A stretch of 64,000 nucleotides of DNA from Bacillus atrophaeus. GTDB taxonomy: Bacteria; Bacillota; Bacilli; Bacillales; Bacillaceae. How positions within the stretch are numbered: the stretch's first letter is position 1; every line of letters starts with the position of its first letter. This document shows, one piece after another, positions 53,147-62,750 of the stretch. The translations under genes were made by a program, and so were the position numbers. The notes under the pieces were generated by a model. That model had not been told where the DNA came from and searched no databases. It saw only the letters and a list, made by a program, of their open reading frames with translations. Location of the stretch: positions 682,001-746,000 of the forward strand of contig NZ_LSBB01000001.1 in assembly GCF_001584335.1 (NCBI RefSeq), written 5' to 3'.

Positions 53147-54193
53147 TTATTGTTCAATTGTAATGGTGCGCTTCTCTTCACTGCTCTTTATCGCCGCATC
53201 AATGATACGAATCACGTTAATGCCTTCTTCCGCTGTAACCGGAAGCGCATTGCCTTCCCGTATGCTATCCGCTATTTTTTCATAGTAGTTCAAATAAGAG
53301 CCATTAACTGATGGGATCGTTTCTGTTTTCCGGTCATCTCCGTGAACGGTTGTTAATTCTCCGTAAAACGCCGGGTCATCCGCTCCCCAGTTGTCATCAA
53401 CCGGTTTTTCGCCTGCTCTGAGCGCGTCCTCCTGCCCGTCAATACCGTATTTAATAAAGCTTGAGCGCTGGCCGTGGATTTGATAGCGCGGACCGTTTGC
53501 CGCAGCGATCGAACCTGCATGAAGGATAACTTGAAGCTTGCCGTAATGCAATGTCATATGAAAATAATCAACTGTTTCGGCGTTTTCCCTTTGTGCCGTT
53601 ACGTTTGCAGTCACAGCCTGCGGCATGCCGAATAAGTGGAGTGCCTGGTCGATAATATGAGAGCCAAGGTCATATAGGGTGCCTGTGCCGGCTCCTTGTT
53701 TTTCTCGCCATCTTTCTTGAACTTTGGGTTTATAACGATCATACGAAACCTGATATGTATTAATGTCTTCAAGCTTTCCCTCGTGAATCAGCTTTTGAAT
53801 CGTCAGAAAGTCATTATCCCAGCGTCTGTTGTGATAGACGCTCAGCAATACGCCTTGTTCCTCTGCGATCTGTTTCAGCTCTTCTCCTTCTTCCGCTGTT
53901 GCCGTCATTGGTTTTTCAATCACAACATGCTTTCCTGCGCGAAGACATGCCTTTGCGTGTTCGTAGTGAAGCCCGCTCGGAGTAGTGACGATGACAAGCT
54001 CAATGGCAGGATCACCCGTAATGTCTCCAATATCATGGACCACCTCAGCTTCCGGCAAATCCCGTTTCACTTCTTCTGTCCGCGATGTCATGACTTTACT
54101 GATATGAAACTGATCGAGAACAGTAAGAAGCGGTGCGTGAAACACTGAGCCTGAAAGCCCGTACCCCAAGATTCCAACCTGAATTGTATTCAC
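53147..54193 (-). CDS. iolW: scyllo-Inositol dehydrogenase (NADP), YvaA/IolW-like
   Basis: 348 residues of the Gfo/Idh/MocA family. GILGYGLSGSVFHAPLL is the dinucleotide-binding motif; VVIEKPMTATAEEGEEL carries the catalytic-family lysine (EKP); LYDLGSHIIDQALHLFG holds the catalytic His region. In B. subtilis the YvaA protein was identified as NADPH-dependent scyllo-inositol dehydrogenase (IolW). The start GTG at 54193 (VNTIQVGILG) follows GGGGAGG; the longer upstream frame is not supported. Monocistronic and convergent with azoR2. Confidence 0.87.
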   Translation of the reverse strand: MNTIQVGILGYGLSGSVFHAPLLTVLDQFHISKVMTSRTEEVKRDLPEAEVVHDIGDITGDPAIELVIVTTPSGLHYEHAKACLRAGKHVVIEKPMTATAEEGEELKQIAEEQGVLLSVYHNRRWDNDFLTIQKLIHEGKLEDINTYQVSYDRYKPKVQERWREKQGAGTGTLYDLGSHIIDQALHLFGMPQAVTANVTAQRENAETVDYFHMTLHYGKLQVILHAGSIAAANGPRYQIHGQRSSFIKYGIDGQEDALRAGEKPVDDNWGADDPAFYGELTTVHGDDRKTETIPSVNGSYLNYYEKIADSIREGNALPVTAEEGINVIRIIDAAIKSSEEKRTITIEQ

Positions 54194-54350
54194 ATTTGTT
54201 CCTCCCCTATAGAGCACTTGAATAATGATATATACCCTTTTTGCCATTTGGTAAAACCTAGCACCGGAATTTTTTTAATTTCACAAATTTAGACATAGGG
54301 TTCAACAGTAAGTATAATGGGAACTAATCAAAAAAATCAGAGGTGTACGC

Positions 54351-54656
54351 ATGGAAAAACATACTGACCATAAAACATTAAATCATAAAAGTTCAAACGA
54401 TAAAGAACAAATCACAAACCGCTTAAAACGGATTGAAGGGCAAGTAAGAGGCATTCAAAACATGATCGAAAACGATCGTTACTGTGTAGACATTCTGGTT
54501 CAAATTTCAGCCGTTCAGGCGGCGATGCAAAAAGTTGCCCTTCATTTGCTTGAAGATCATACGCATCATTGCGTGTCAGATGCAATCAAAAGCGGTGACG
54601 GAGAGCAAGCCATTACTGAGCTTCTTGATGTGTTTAAAAAATTCGCGAAAGCTTAA
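54351..54656 (+). CDS. csoR: Copper-sensing repressor CsoR
   Basis: 101 residues. The all-helical CsoR fold contains the Cu(I) ligands Cys45 (RYCVDIL), His70 and Cys74 (EDHTHHC), exactly spaced as in the family. It leaves DNA when Cu(I) binds and so derepresses copZA. N-terminal His-rich tail. The operator lies 18 bp after its own stop, before copZ. ATG 54351, with AGAGGTG in front. Confidence 0.95.
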   Translation: MEKHTDHKTLNHKSSNDKEQITNRLKRIEGQVRGIQNMIENDRYCVDILVQISAVQAAMQKVALHLLEDHTHHCVSDAIKSGDGEQAITELLDVFKKFAKA

Positions 54657-54668
54657 TGAGTGTGCCTA

Positions 54669-54698
54669 TTGATATACCCTACAGGGGTATGGTAGACT
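54669..54698 (+). promoter_or_regulatory. copZ promoter with embedded CsoR operator
   Basis: TTGATA, an 18-bp spacer and TAGACT. The spacer holds the operator ATACCCTACAGGGGTAT (54674-54690), a near-palindrome that matches the B. subtilis CsoR site closely. Confidence 0.88.
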
Positions 54699-54733
54699 GA
54701 AATCGGAATAAGAAAACAGGGAGGAATATAATC

Positions 54734-54943
54734 ATGGAACAAACAACAATAAAGGTAGAAGGAATGTCCTGTCAGCACTGCGTCAAAGCAGTTGAAAGCA
54801 GTGTGGGGGAGCTGAACGGCGTAAGCGCGGTTCATGTCAACCTTGAAGCGGGGGAAGTCGATGTGTCCTTTCATGCCGATCAAGTTTCATTGAAAGAGAT
54901 CACCGATGCCATTGAAGACCAAGGCTATGACGTAGCCGGCTGA
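54734..54943 (+). CDS. copZ: Copper chaperone CopZ
   Basis: 69 residues, a single HMA fold. GMSCQHC (Cys13, Cys16) is the Cu(I)-binding motif; KAVESSVGELNGVSAVHVN is typical. Delivers Cu(I) to CopA, encoded next. Ribosome site AGGGAGG. Confidence 0.95.
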   Translation: MEQTTIKVEGMSCQHCVKAVESSVGELNGVSAVHVNLEAGEVDVSFHADQVSLKEITDAIEDQGYDVAG

Positions 54944-54950
54944 TCCGCCT

Positions 54951-54984
54951 ATCGCGCTTTTTATTCTGGCGCGATTTTCTTTCA
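54951..54984 (+). terminator. Possible terminator or attenuator between copZ and copA
   Basis: ATCGCGC pairs perfectly with GCGCGAT over a TTTTTATTCTG-type loop and is followed by TTTTCTTTC. It would cut copA expression relative to copZ. Confidence 0.7.
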
Positions 54985-54991
54985 TTTTCAT

Positions 54992-55008
54992 ATACCCCCT
55001 GGGTGTAT
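54992..55008. promoter_or_regulatory. Second CsoR-like site directly before copA
   Basis: ATACCCCCTGGGTGTAT resembles the operator upstream of copZ (ATACCC-N-GGGGTAT-like). It ends 13 bp before the copA start. No clear promoter is linked to it. Confidence 0.55.
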
Positions 55009-55021
55009 CTGAGGAGTGAGT

Positions 55022-57436
55022 ATGTTGAGTGAACAAAAAGAGATTGCGCTCCAAGTATCAGGCATGACCTGTGCGGCGTGTGCTTCAAGAATTGAAAAAG
55101 GGCTGAAACGGATGGATGGAGTTGCGGACGCCCATGTCAATCTGGCACTCGAAACATCAAACATCACGTATAACCCTTCTGAAACAGGAGCGGCCGCCAT
55201 TAAAGAAAAAATTGAAAAGCTTGGCTACGGAGTAGTGACGGAAAAAGCAGAGTTTCAAATAGCCGGCATGACATGCGCTGCATGTGCGAACCGAATTGAA
55301 AAACGGCTGAACAAAACAGAAGGAGTCAGCAGCGCCCAGGTGAACTTTGCTTTAGAAACAGTGGCTGTAGAATATAATCCCAAAGAGGTTACCATCACTG
55401 ATTTGAAAGAAACCGTCGCAAAGCTCGGTTATCAGCTTGAGCAAAAAGGGGAAGCAGACGGCAAAACCGAAAGTCCGCTAAAAAAGGAACAGCGGAAGCA
55501 GACGGTAAGGCTCATCTTTTCAGCGATCCTATCGTTTCCTTTACTATGGGCGATGGTAAGCCATTTTTCTTTCACATCATTTATTTGGGTGCCGGATATC
55601 TTCATGAATCCATGGATGCAGTTTGCCCTTGCGACTCCTGTGCAGTTCGTCATCGGCTGGCCGTTTTATACGGGAGCGTACAAAGCGCTTAGAAACAAAA
55701 GCGCCAATATGGATGTCTTAGTTGCGCTTGGCACCACAGCCGCTTATGTATACAGTCTTTATCTTACCATTCAAAGCCTGGGCGCTCACGGCCATACCGA
55801 CGGTCTCTATTATGAAACAAGCGCCATATTGCTGACGCTTATTTTATTAGGCAAACGGTTTGAAGCGAAAGCGAAGGGCCGATCATCCGATGCAATCAAG
55901 AAACTCATGAAGCTTCAAGCAAAGACAGCGACTGTTGTCAGAGATGGGCAGGAGCAAGTCATCCCGATTGAAGACGTCATGACGGGCGACTTGGTCTATG
56001 TGAAGCCCGGCGAAAGAATTCCTGTTGACGGAGAGGTAACCGAAGGCCGCTCAGCAGTGGACGAATCAATGATTACAGGCGAGAGTATTCCTGTCGATAA
56101 GTCTCCGGGAGACAGTGTGACAGGTGCGACGATGAATGCTAACGGTTTTTTGAAAATCAAGGCTGTCAATGTAGGTAAAGACACCGCTCTCTCGCAAATT
56201 ATCAGGGTAGTCGAAGAGGCGCAAGGTTCAAAAGCGCCGATTCAGCGACTCGCAGACCAGATTTCCGGTATCTTTGTGCCGATTGTGTTAGGCATTGCGG
56301 TTATCACGTTCCTTATATGGTATTTCTGGGCGGCTCCCGGTGATGTTGGTGAAGCGATCAGCAAGCTCATCGCTGTTCTTGTGATCGCCTGTCCTTGCGC
56401 TCTTGGCTTAGCCACCCCGACAAGTATTATGGCAGGCTCAGGACGTTCAGCCGAATTTGGCATCCTTTTTAAAGGTGGAGAGCACCTTGAAAAAACACAT
56501 CGCCTCGATACGATTGTCCTTGATAAAACAGGGACGGTCACAAACGGGAAGCCGGTGCTGACGGACGCTGTTGCAGCTGACGGGTTCGAAGAAACAGAGC
56601 TGCTGCGGCTGGCGGCGGCCGCCGAAACAGGCTCAGAGCATCCGCTTGGCGAAGCGATTGCTGCCGGGGTGAAAGAAAAAGGAATCGACATTCCGAAGCT
56701 GACCCGTTTTGAAGCGAAAATCGGTGCTGGCGTCTCGGCTGAAGCGGCAGGCAAAACGATTCTTGTCGGCTCAAGGCGATTGATGGAAAGTGAAGGGGTT
56801 CAGCATGAGGCTCTTCTTTCTCAAATGTCAGCTCTTGAAGGTGAAGGGAAGACCGTCATGCTCGTATCTGTTGACGGGGAACCGGCCGGGCTGATTGCAG
56901 TAGCCGATACCATTAAAGAGACGTCGCGGGAAGCTGTGAAACGCTTGATGTCTATGGGACTTGAGGTCATTATGATGACGGGAGACAATCGCAAAACGGC
57001 GGAAGCCATTGCGAAAGAAGCGGGCATCACCCGTGTGATTGCCGAGGTGCGCCCAGAAGAAAAGGCGGAAGAAATCTCCAGATTACAGCAAACGGGAAGT
57101 CGGGTGGCGATGGTCGGAGACGGCATAAACGACGCGCCCGCTCTTGCAACGGCTGATATCGGCATGGCAATCGGAACCGGGACAGATATCGCGATGGAAA
57201 CAGCGGACATTACATTGATCCGCGGTGATCTAAACAGCATTGCAGATGCCATTAGAATGAGCCGTCTGACGATGAAAAACATTAAACAAAATTTATTTTG
57301 GGCGCTCGGTTATAATACACTCGGCATTCCGATCGCAGCCTTCGGTTTCTTAGCACCGTGGGTAGCGGGAGCGGCAATGGCGTTTAGCTCAGTGTCAGTT
57401 GTTTTAAATGCCTTACGTTTGCAGAGGGCAAAATGA
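55022..57436 (+). CDS. copA: Copper-transporting P1B-type ATPase CopA
   Basis: About 804 residues. Two N-terminal HMA domains ([14 protein letters not shown] near residue 15 and [14 protein letters not shown] near residue 85), then the membrane region with the CPC ion-binding motif ([12 protein letters not shown]), the phosphorylation loop [16 protein letters not shown] and the hinge [11 protein letters not shown]. Exports Cu(I) from the cytoplasm. ATG 55022, 8 nt after GAGGAG, is chosen; TTG 55025 (MSEQKE) and GTG 55016 are alternatives. Receives copper from CopZ. Confidence 0.97.
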   Translation: MLSEQKEIALQVSGMTCAACASRIEKGLKRMDGVADAHVNLALETSNITYNPSETGAAAIKEKIEKLGYGVVTEKAEFQIAGMTCAACANRIEKRLNKTEGVSSAQVNFALETVAVEYNPKEVTITDLKETVAKLGYQLEQKGEADGKTESPLKKEQRKQTVRLIFSAILSFPLLWAMVSHFSFTSFIWVPDIFMNPWMQFALATPVQFVIGWPFYTGAYKALRNKSANMDVLVALGTTAAYVYSLYLTIQSLGAHGHTDGLYYETSAILLTLILLGKRFEAKAKGRSSDAIKKLMKLQAKTATVVRDGQEQVIPIEDVMTGDLVYVKPGERIPVDGEVTEGRSAVDESMITGESIPVDKSPGDSVTGATMNANGFLKIKAVNVGKDTALSQIIRVVEEAQGSKAPIQRLADQISGIFVPIVLGIAVITFLIWYFWAAPGDVGEAISKLIAVLVIACPCALGLATPTSIMAGSGRSAEFGILFKGGEHLEKTHRLDTIVLDKTGTVTNGKPVLTDAVAADGFEETELLRLAAAAETGSEHPLGEAIAAGVKEKGIDIPKLTRFEAKIGAGVSAEAAGKTILVGSRRLMESEGVQHEALLSQMSALEGEGKTVMLVSVDGEPAGLIAVADTIKETSREAVKRLMSMGLEVIMMTGDNRKTAEAIAKEAGITRVIAEVRPEEKAEEISRLQQTGSRVAMVGDGINDAPALATADIGMAIGTGTDIAMETADITLIRGDLNSIADAIRMSRLTMKNIKQNLFWALGYNTLGIPIAAFGFLAPWVAGAAMAFSSVSVVLNALRLQRAK

Positions 57437-57442
57437 TTGTTT

Positions 57443-57484
57443 CCAAAAGCCGTTTTCTCAGCAGTTGAGAAAACGGTTTTTTTG
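57443..57484 (+). terminator. Terminator of the copper operon
   Basis: AGCCGTTTTCTCA pairs with TGAGAAAACGGTT over GCAGT, then seven T. Confidence 0.9.
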
Positions 57485-57507
57485 TAAAAAAATTGGACAG
57501 TTATTCG

Positions 57508-57572
57508 TTGACAATTTTTCCGAAACCGCCATATAATATAAGTAATCAATATATGATTATATGCTCATATAT
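57508..57572 (+). promoter_or_regulatory. cadA promoter and ArsR/SmtB-type operator
   Basis: TTGACA, an 18-bp spacer and TATAAT (57532-57537) form a strong promoter. Downstream of the start site, ATATATGA-N8-TCATATAT (57549-57572) is the imperfect palindrome type bound by CzrA, the zinc/cadmium sensor known to control cadA in B. subtilis. The CzrA gene itself is not in this window. Confidence 0.8.
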
Positions 57573-57644
57573 ATAAATGTGTTAAACAATGCTCATTCAT
57601 AAGTGTAAAGCGGGAACCCTAATTCGGAAGGTAAGGTGAGACAG

Positions 57645-59756
57645 ATGGAAAAAGGCAAGCAGGAATTTATGCTGAACGGTTTGGATTGCAGCAACTGTGC
57701 GAAAAAAATTGAAAATGGCGTCAGGGGCATTGACGGAATTGACTCGTGCGCAGTCAATTTTGCGGCAAGCACGTTAACTGTCTCATCTAGCGAAAAAGAT
57801 GAACAATGGCTGCTGAATGAGGTGGCGAAAAAGGTAAAATCAATTGAATCCCATGTGACTGTCCGCCCGAAACATGAGAAAAAACCAGCAGATGACGGCT
57901 ATAAAAAACGATTGCAGCACATGCTGTTAAGACTTGCGGCGGGAGCGGTTCTGGGAGCGATTGCGCTTTTGGCCCATCCCGGCGCGGCAATGGAATTTTT
58001 ACTATACTTCGCGGCTTACCTCATCATCGGCGGCGACATTGTCGCAAGGGCAATCAAAAATATTTTCCGGGGACAAGTGTTTGATGAGCATTTTCTGATG
58101 GCTCTGGCCACAATCGGCGCTTTTATCATTCATCAATACCCTGAAGGCGTTGCGGTTATGCTGTTTTATCAAATCGGCGAACTGTTTCAGGGAGCAGCCG
58201 TCAGCCGGTCTAGAAAATCAATTAGTGAATTAATGGACATCAGGCCGGATTATGCGAACCTCAAAACCGGCGAGGGCATTCGTCTTGTCTCACCCGAGGA
58301 AGTAAAGATCGGAGACATTATCATTGTAAATCCGGGAGAAAATGTTCCGCTGGACGGGCGTGTTGCAGCCGGAGCGTCAATGGTTGACACATCAGCATTG
58401 ACAGGTGAATCCGTTCCGAAAAAAGCGGAAAAAGGAAAAGACGTGATGGCGGGCTTTATCAATCAAAACGGCGTGCTGCACATAGAAGTTACAAAAGGTT
58501 ATGAGGATTCCGCTGTTTCGAAAATATTGGATTTAGTCCAAAACGCAAGCAGCCGGAAAGCGCAGACGGAAAACTTTATTACGAAGTTTGCCAAGTATTA
58601 TACGCCGGCGGTTGTCATCATTGCCATGCTTCTGGCATTTTTGCCGCCGCTTCTTATCTCCGGTGCCGTGCTGTCTGACTGGGTGTACCGCGCGCTTATA
58701 TTCTTAGTTATTTCTTGTCCGTGCGCCTTGGTCGTCTCTATTCCGCTCGGTTTTTTTGGCGGTATCGGAGCAGCGTCTAAAGCGGGCGTACTCGTGAAGG
58801 GAAGCAATTATTTAGAAGCGCTGAACCAGGTGAAGTACGCAGTCTTTGATAAAACAGGAACATTAACAAAAGGAAGCTTTGAAGTGACTGAATTGAATCC
58901 GGCGGGGGAATTTACAAAAGAAGAGCTGCTCGAGGCTGCTGCTTTAGCTGAGATACATTCACAGCATCCGATTGCCGAATCAATCAGAAAAGCTTATGGG
59001 AAAACGCTATCTGCTGAAACAATTAAGTCCTACGAGGAAATTCCCGGACACGGCATTAAAGCAACGGTAAACGGAAAAGCCATATTGGCGGGTAATATGA
59101 AGCTGATGGATAAGAAGCAAATTGATCACGGTCAAACCGGGATGACGGGAACCGTCGTTCACATCGCGATTGATCATCGGTATGCCGGCTCAATTGTGAT
59201 TGCCGATGAAATCAAAGAAGACGCCAAACAGGCCGTCACTGCATTAAAAGCACTCGGAGTCAAACGCACCATCATGCTGACAGGTGATACGAAACAGACT
59301 GGAGAAGCTGTCGGAAAGTCAGTGGGGATCGACGACATTTATGCAGATCTGCTGCCGCAGGGTAAAGTGGAGCAGATAGAGGCACTGGAAGCCAAACTCC
59401 TGCCCAATGAAAAACTGATTTTTGTAGGTGACGGCATCAATGACACGCCTGTACTAGCACGGGCTGATATCGGAGCCGCAATGGGCGGACTTGGATCAGA
59501 TGCCGCAGTAGAAGCCGCGGATATCGTCCTTATGACAGATCAGCCTTCCAAAATAGCAGAAGCGATTCGTGTTGCGAGACGGACACGGCGCATTGTATGG
59601 CAAAACATCGGCTTCGCATTAGGTGTTAAAGCGATTTTCCTTTTGCTCGGAGCGCTTGGTTTTGCGACAATGTGGGAGGCTGTTTTTTCAGATGTCGGTG
59701 TTACGCTGCTTGCGGTGGGGAACGCTATGCGGATTATGAGACTGAAAAATGAGTAA
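57645..59756 (+). CDS. cadA: Zinc/cadmium-exporting P1B-type ATPase CadA (YvgW)
   Basis: 703 residues. One N-terminal HMA domain (GLDCSNCAKKIENG) and the membrane motif SCPCALVVSIPLG, then DKTGTLTKG, IHSQHPIAES and VGDGINDTPVLA. The CPC with downstream residues and single HMA domain fit the P1B-2 subgroup that pumps Zn2+, Cd2+ and Co2+ out. ATG 57645 follows AAGGTGAG. Monocistronic, with a perfect-stem terminator after it. Confidence 0.95.
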   Translation: MEKGKQEFMLNGLDCSNCAKKIENGVRGIDGIDSCAVNFAASTLTVSSSEKDEQWLLNEVAKKVKSIESHVTVRPKHEKKPADDGYKKRLQHMLLRLAAGAVLGAIALLAHPGAAMEFLLYFAAYLIIGGDIVARAIKNIFRGQVFDEHFLMALATIGAFIIHQYPEGVAVMLFYQIGELFQGAAVSRSRKSISELMDIRPDYANLKTGEGIRLVSPEEVKIGDIIIVNPGENVPLDGRVAAGASMVDTSALTGESVPKKAEKGKDVMAGFINQNGVLHIEVTKGYEDSAVSKILDLVQNASSRKAQTENFITKFAKYYTPAVVIIAMLLAFLPPLLISGAVLSDWVYRALIFLVISCPCALVVSIPLGFFGGIGAASKAGVLVKGSNYLEALNQVKYAVFDKTGTLTKGSFEVTELNPAGEFTKEELLEAAALAEIHSQHPIAESIRKAYGKTLSAETIKSYEEIPGHGIKATVNGKAILAGNMKLMDKKQIDHGQTGMTGTVVHIAIDHRYAGSIVIADEIKEDAKQAVTALKALGVKRTIMLTGDTKQTGEAVGKSVGIDDIYADLLPQGKVEQIEALEAKLLPNEKLIFVGDGINDTPVLARADIGAAMGGLGSDAAVEAADIVLMTDQPSKIAEAIRVARRTRRIVWQNIGFALGVKAIFLLLGALGFATMWEAVFSDVGVTLLAVGNAMRIMRLKNE

Positions 59757-59815
59757 TTGTCGGAGAGTATTCATTTTTTCAGGCTTTTCTATAACAGGTT
59801 GTCTTGGTAAAATGA

Positions 59816-59843
59816 AGAAGCGGCCATAGCCGCTTCTTTTTTA
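59816..59843 (+). terminator. Terminator after cadA
   Basis: AGAAGCGGC and GCCGCTTCT form a perfect 9-bp stem around CATA, followed by T. Confidence 0.9.
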
Positions 59844-59867
59844 AATTTTAAACGATGAGGTGTCTGA

Positions 59868-60539
59868 GTGAAAAAGAAACAGCAGTCTTCTGCGAAATTC
59901 GCGGTTATCCTTACGGTTATCGTCGTTGTGTTATTGGCAGGGATCGTTTTGATTAACAATAGTACACAGCAAAGCAGCGAAACGGTTTCGAGTCAGCCGT
60001 CCATTAAAGGACAGCCTGTGCTCGGCAAGAATGATGCGCCTGTAACGGTAGTGGAATTCGGAGATTACAAATGTCCTTCCTGCAAAGTATTTAACAACGA
60101 CATTTTTCCAAAAATCCAGAAAGACTTTATTGACAAGGGCGATGTGAAATTTTCTTTTGTAAATGTTATGTTCCACGGTAAGGGGTCAAGGCTGGCGGCT
60201 CTTGCGTCAGAGGAAGTATGGAAAGAAGATCCTGACTCCTTCTGGTCATTTCATGAAAAGCTGTTTGAAGAACAGCCGAATACAGAGCAAGAGTGGGTAA
60301 CACCTGTGTTACTGGGAAATGTCGCAAAGAGTACAACGAAGGTCAATCCTGCTACGCTGAAGGAAAATCTCGATAAAGAAACGTTTTCTTCGGAAGTGGA
60401 AAAGGACTCTGAGCTAAATAATAAATTAAACATTCAAGCGACCCCAACCATTTATGTGAATGATAAAGTCATTGAGAATTTTGCCGATTATGGTGAGATT
60501 AAAAAAGCGATAGAAAAAGAGCTGAAAGGAAAGCAGTAG
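59868..60539 (+). CDS. bdbD: Thiol-disulfide oxidoreductase BdbD
   Basis: 223 residues. A single N-terminal membrane anchor (about 11-29) is followed by a DsbA-like thioredoxin domain outside the cell. The active site CPSC is at Cys69 and Cys72, the exact positions of the B. subtilis protein; QATPTIYVNDK is the cis-proline loop. It introduces disulfides into exported proteins, including competence proteins such as ComGC. It is reoxidised by BdbC, whose gene begins 1 nt after the stop. GTG start, preceded by GATGAGGTG. Confidence 0.95.
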   Translation: MKKKQQSSAKFAVILTVIVVVLLAGIVLINNSTQQSSETVSSQPSIKGQPVLGKNDAPVTVVEFGDYKCPSCKVFNNDIFPKIQKDFIDKGDVKFSFVNVMFHGKGSRLAALASEEVWKEDPDSFWSFHEKLFEEQPNTEQEWVTPVLLGNVAKSTTKVNPATLKENLDKETFSSEVEKDSELNNKLNIQATPTIYVNDKVIENFADYGEIKKAIEKELKGKQ

Positions 60540-60540
60540 C

Positions 60541-60960
60541 ATGAAAAATAGAATTGTATTTTTATATGCTTCCTGGGTCGTCGCTCTTATCGCCATGCTG
60601 GGCAGCCTGTATTTCAGCGAAATTAAAAAGTTCATCCCGTGTGAACTGTGCTGGTACCAGCGAATTCTCATGTATCCGCTTGTCCTTATTTTAGGGATCG
60701 CAACGTTTCAAGGTGATGTCCGCGTAAAGAAATATGTGCTTCCGATGTCGATTATCGGAGCATGTATTTCGATCATGCATTATCTGGAACAAAAAGTGCC
60801 GGGATTTAGCGGGATAAAGCCGTGCGTAAGCGGTGTGCCTTGCTCTGGCCAATATATTAACTGGTTCGGTTTTATTACAATTCCTTTTTTGGCGCTGATT
60901 GCCTTTATCCTCATCATCATTTTTATGTGCTTTGTCAAAGGAGAAAAATCTGAACAATAG
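60541..60960 (+). CDS. bdbC: Thiol-disulfide oxidoreductase BdbC
   Basis: 139 residues, four membrane segments. The DsbB-like quinone-coupled cysteine pair CELC is at Cys34/Cys37 (KFIPCELCWYQRILMYP), and a second pair is at Cys95 and Cys101 (KPCVSGVPC). Passes electrons from BdbD to menaquinone. Co-transcribed with bdbD, with a ribosome site AAGGAAAG inside the end of bdbD. A terminator shared with the convergent protease gene follows. Confidence 0.95.
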   Translation: MKNRIVFLYASWVVALIAMLGSLYFSEIKKFIPCELCWYQRILMYPLVLILGIATFQGDVRVKKYVLPMSIIGACISIMHYLEQKVPGFSGIKPCVSGVPCSGQYINWFGFITIPFLALIAFILIIIFMCFVKGEKSEQ

Positions 60961-60994
60961 AAAAAAGCATCCGCATAAGCGGGTGCTTTTTTTA
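60958..60994. terminator. Bidirectional terminator between bdbC and the metalloprotease
   Basis: AAAGCATCCGC pairs with GCGGGTGCTTT (one G-U pair) over ATAA, with A and T runs on the two sides. Confidence 0.87.
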
Positions 60995-61801
60995 ACGGTA
61001 CCAAGCTTTGTTTGTTGTAATCTGCCTGTTGTGGGCACTGTCCCACGTATCGACGGTATAAGAATAATCATAGTTCATAATGCAGCGGATGCCGCTTCCT
61101 TGTGCGTCATGAGAAAGTCCGAAGTTATGGGAGAACTCATGCTGGGCCGCTTTTGCCGTATTCGCTGTTCCTTGATCAAGGTTGACGCTGAATGCCGGAC
61201 CGCTCGGCTTTCCGTTGTATACGTAAGCAATGCCGCCTGCGTCAAAACTTGATTTTGCAGTAAAACCGGCAACAAATTTATAGTTTTGGGACCTGAAGCT
61301 GTTTTGGAGATTAGAGAGAATTTGAGAGCTGTTTGAGCCGGAAGAAGTCCACGGCTGGACGGCCTGCACGACAAAATCAATGTCATGATCCCGGTTAAAA
61401 GCCACATCGGCCTGTTCGATAATTTGGACAATTCTTGTCTGCCAGTCACTGTACTTTGCGCGGTATTCAGCATCCGCTACAGCGAGTACGCTCACCTTTT
61501 GTCTTCCGGTGCCTGCTTTAGTTGAAGCTTTGTCTTCCCTAACATTTGCTTTATACCGTTTTTTGCCGACCTGCTTGCCGTTTTCGTCCAGAATCTTTGT
61601 GTCGACTGTTTGTTCGATTTGAACCTTTCCGTTATAATCTTTAAAATCTTTTGCCTTCGGAAGCGAATCCGCATAGGTTGTTTTCGCCTTCTCCGCATGA
61701 TGGTGATGATCGTGGCCGGCCTCAAGATTTCCCGCAGATGTCAGACCCGGAATAATACCCGCTGTAAGCAAAACTGAAAAAGCAATTGAACGCATCTTCA
61801 T
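60992..61801 (-). CDS. Secreted zinc metalloprotease, zincin with HExxHxxGxxHD
   Basis: 269 residues. Signal peptide about 1-23 (MRSIAFSVLLTAGIIPGLT, then SAG), followed by a His-rich patch HDHHHH and a propeptide-like section. The catalytic domain has QHEFSHNFGLSHD (about residues 221-232), the reprolysin/metzincin-type zinc motif, and CIMNYDYSYT as the Met-turn. It has a single cysteine, so BdbDC is not needed for an internal disulfide. Ribosome site AGGAGG is 8 nt before the ATG (MKMRSIA). In strain 168 bdbC and yvgT are neighbours by name, so this gene is extra there. Substrate unknown. Confidence 0.85.
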   Translation of the reverse strand: MKMRSIAFSVLLTAGIIPGLTSAGNLEAGHDHHHHAEKAKTTYADSLPKAKDFKDYNGKVQIEQTVDTKILDENGKQVGKKRYKANVREDKASTKAGTGRQKVSVLAVADAEYRAKYSDWQTRIVQIIEQADVAFNRDHDIDFVVQAVQPWTSSGSNSSQILSNLQNSFRSQNYKFVAGFTAKSSFDAGGIAYVYNGKPSGPAFSVNLDQGTANTAKAAQHEFSHNFGLSHDAQGSGIRCIMNYDYSYTVDTWDSAHNRQITTNKAWYR

Positions 61802-62101
61802 CCATAATTCCTCCTTTTTTTTACAGTAGATGTATTCACTGCACATAATGAAATACCTTCTTCTATAGTTAAAAACAGGAAAAATGTTCTGGGTTTTTTT
61901 AGTTTCCAGAGGGCAATGTGACTGTTTATAAAATGGAATGATGCCGAAAAATAAGCTATGGTCCCGGCTGCTTCAGCATTATTATCTGATCTTTCTAAAT
62001 TTATCTTTTTTTCTGTGTAAATGAGGTTGATTTTAGAGCGAAGCGATTATAAAATCTAGAGGTCGTCAGAAAATTTCATAAAAATAAAGGGAGTCAGAGG
62101 A
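61802..62101. other. Intergenic region between the metalloprotease and yvgT
   Basis: Contains the divergent promoters of the two genes. TTGATTTTAGAGCG-like and AT-rich tracts are seen, but I cannot place a convincing promoter. No gene seen. Confidence 0.4.
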
Positions 62102-62710
62102 ATGGCTTGGGAACTGCTCAGTGTAATTGGTATCATTGCGTTTGCGGTCAGCGGCGCGATTGTTGCGATGGAAGAAGAGTATGATATTTTAGGAGTTTAT
62201 ATATTGGGAATTGTCACAGCGTTCGGAGGGGGCGCGATTCGCAATGTGCTGATTGGAGTGCCCGTTTCGGCTTTATGGGAGCAGGGCGCATTCTTTCAAA
62301 TCGCTTTAGCGTCGATTACGATTGTTTTCTTGTTTCCGAAACTGTTGCTGAAGCATTGGAACAAATGGGGAAATTTATCAGATGCGATCGGCCTCGCTGC
62401 CTTCACGATTCAGGGCGCGCTGTATGCCGTTAAAATGGGGCATCCGCTTAGTGCGGTCATTGTCGCGGCTGTACTGACGGGAAGCGGGGGCGGAATTGTT
62501 CGCGATTTACTTGCCGGAAGAAAGCCGATGGTGCTGAAAGCAGAAATTTATGCCGTTTGGGCGGCGCTGGGCGGTTTAATTGTCGGTCTTGGCTGGATGG
62601 GAAACTCGGTCGGGCTATACGTGCTGTTCATTATGCTGGTGGCATGCCGCGTCTGTTCATATATGTTTAAATGGAAGCTGCCAAACCGTTCCTTTTATGT
62701 GAATAACTAA
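62102..62710 (+). CDS. yvgT: TRIC-type/UPF0126 membrane protein (YvgT)
   Basis: 202 residues and about seven hydrophobic segments. Two family repeats have the glycine-rich signatures FGGGAIRNVLIGVP (about residue 41) and GSGGGIVRDLLAGRKP (about residue 125). This family includes bacterial homologs of trimeric intracellular cation channels. Whether this protein conducts K+ here is unproven. ATG 62102 with AGGGAGTC ahead. A hairpin terminator follows. Confidence 0.88.
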   Translation: MAWELLSVIGIIAFAVSGAIVAMEEEYDILGVYILGIVTAFGGGAIRNVLIGVPVSALWEQGAFFQIALASITIVFLFPKLLLKHWNKWGNLSDAIGLAAFTIQGALYAVKMGHPLSAVIVAAVLTGSGGGIVRDLLAGRKPMVLKAEIYAVWAALGGLIVGLGWMGNSVGLYVLFIMLVACRVCSYMFKWKLPNRSFYVNN

Positions 62711-62714
62711 TATA

Positions 62715-62750
62715 CAAAAAACCGATATCCAATAGGAATCGGTTTTTTTC
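62715..62750 (+). terminator. Terminator after yvgT
   Basis: AAACCGAT and ATCGGTTT pair around ATCCAATAGGA, followed by T residues. Confidence 0.87.
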
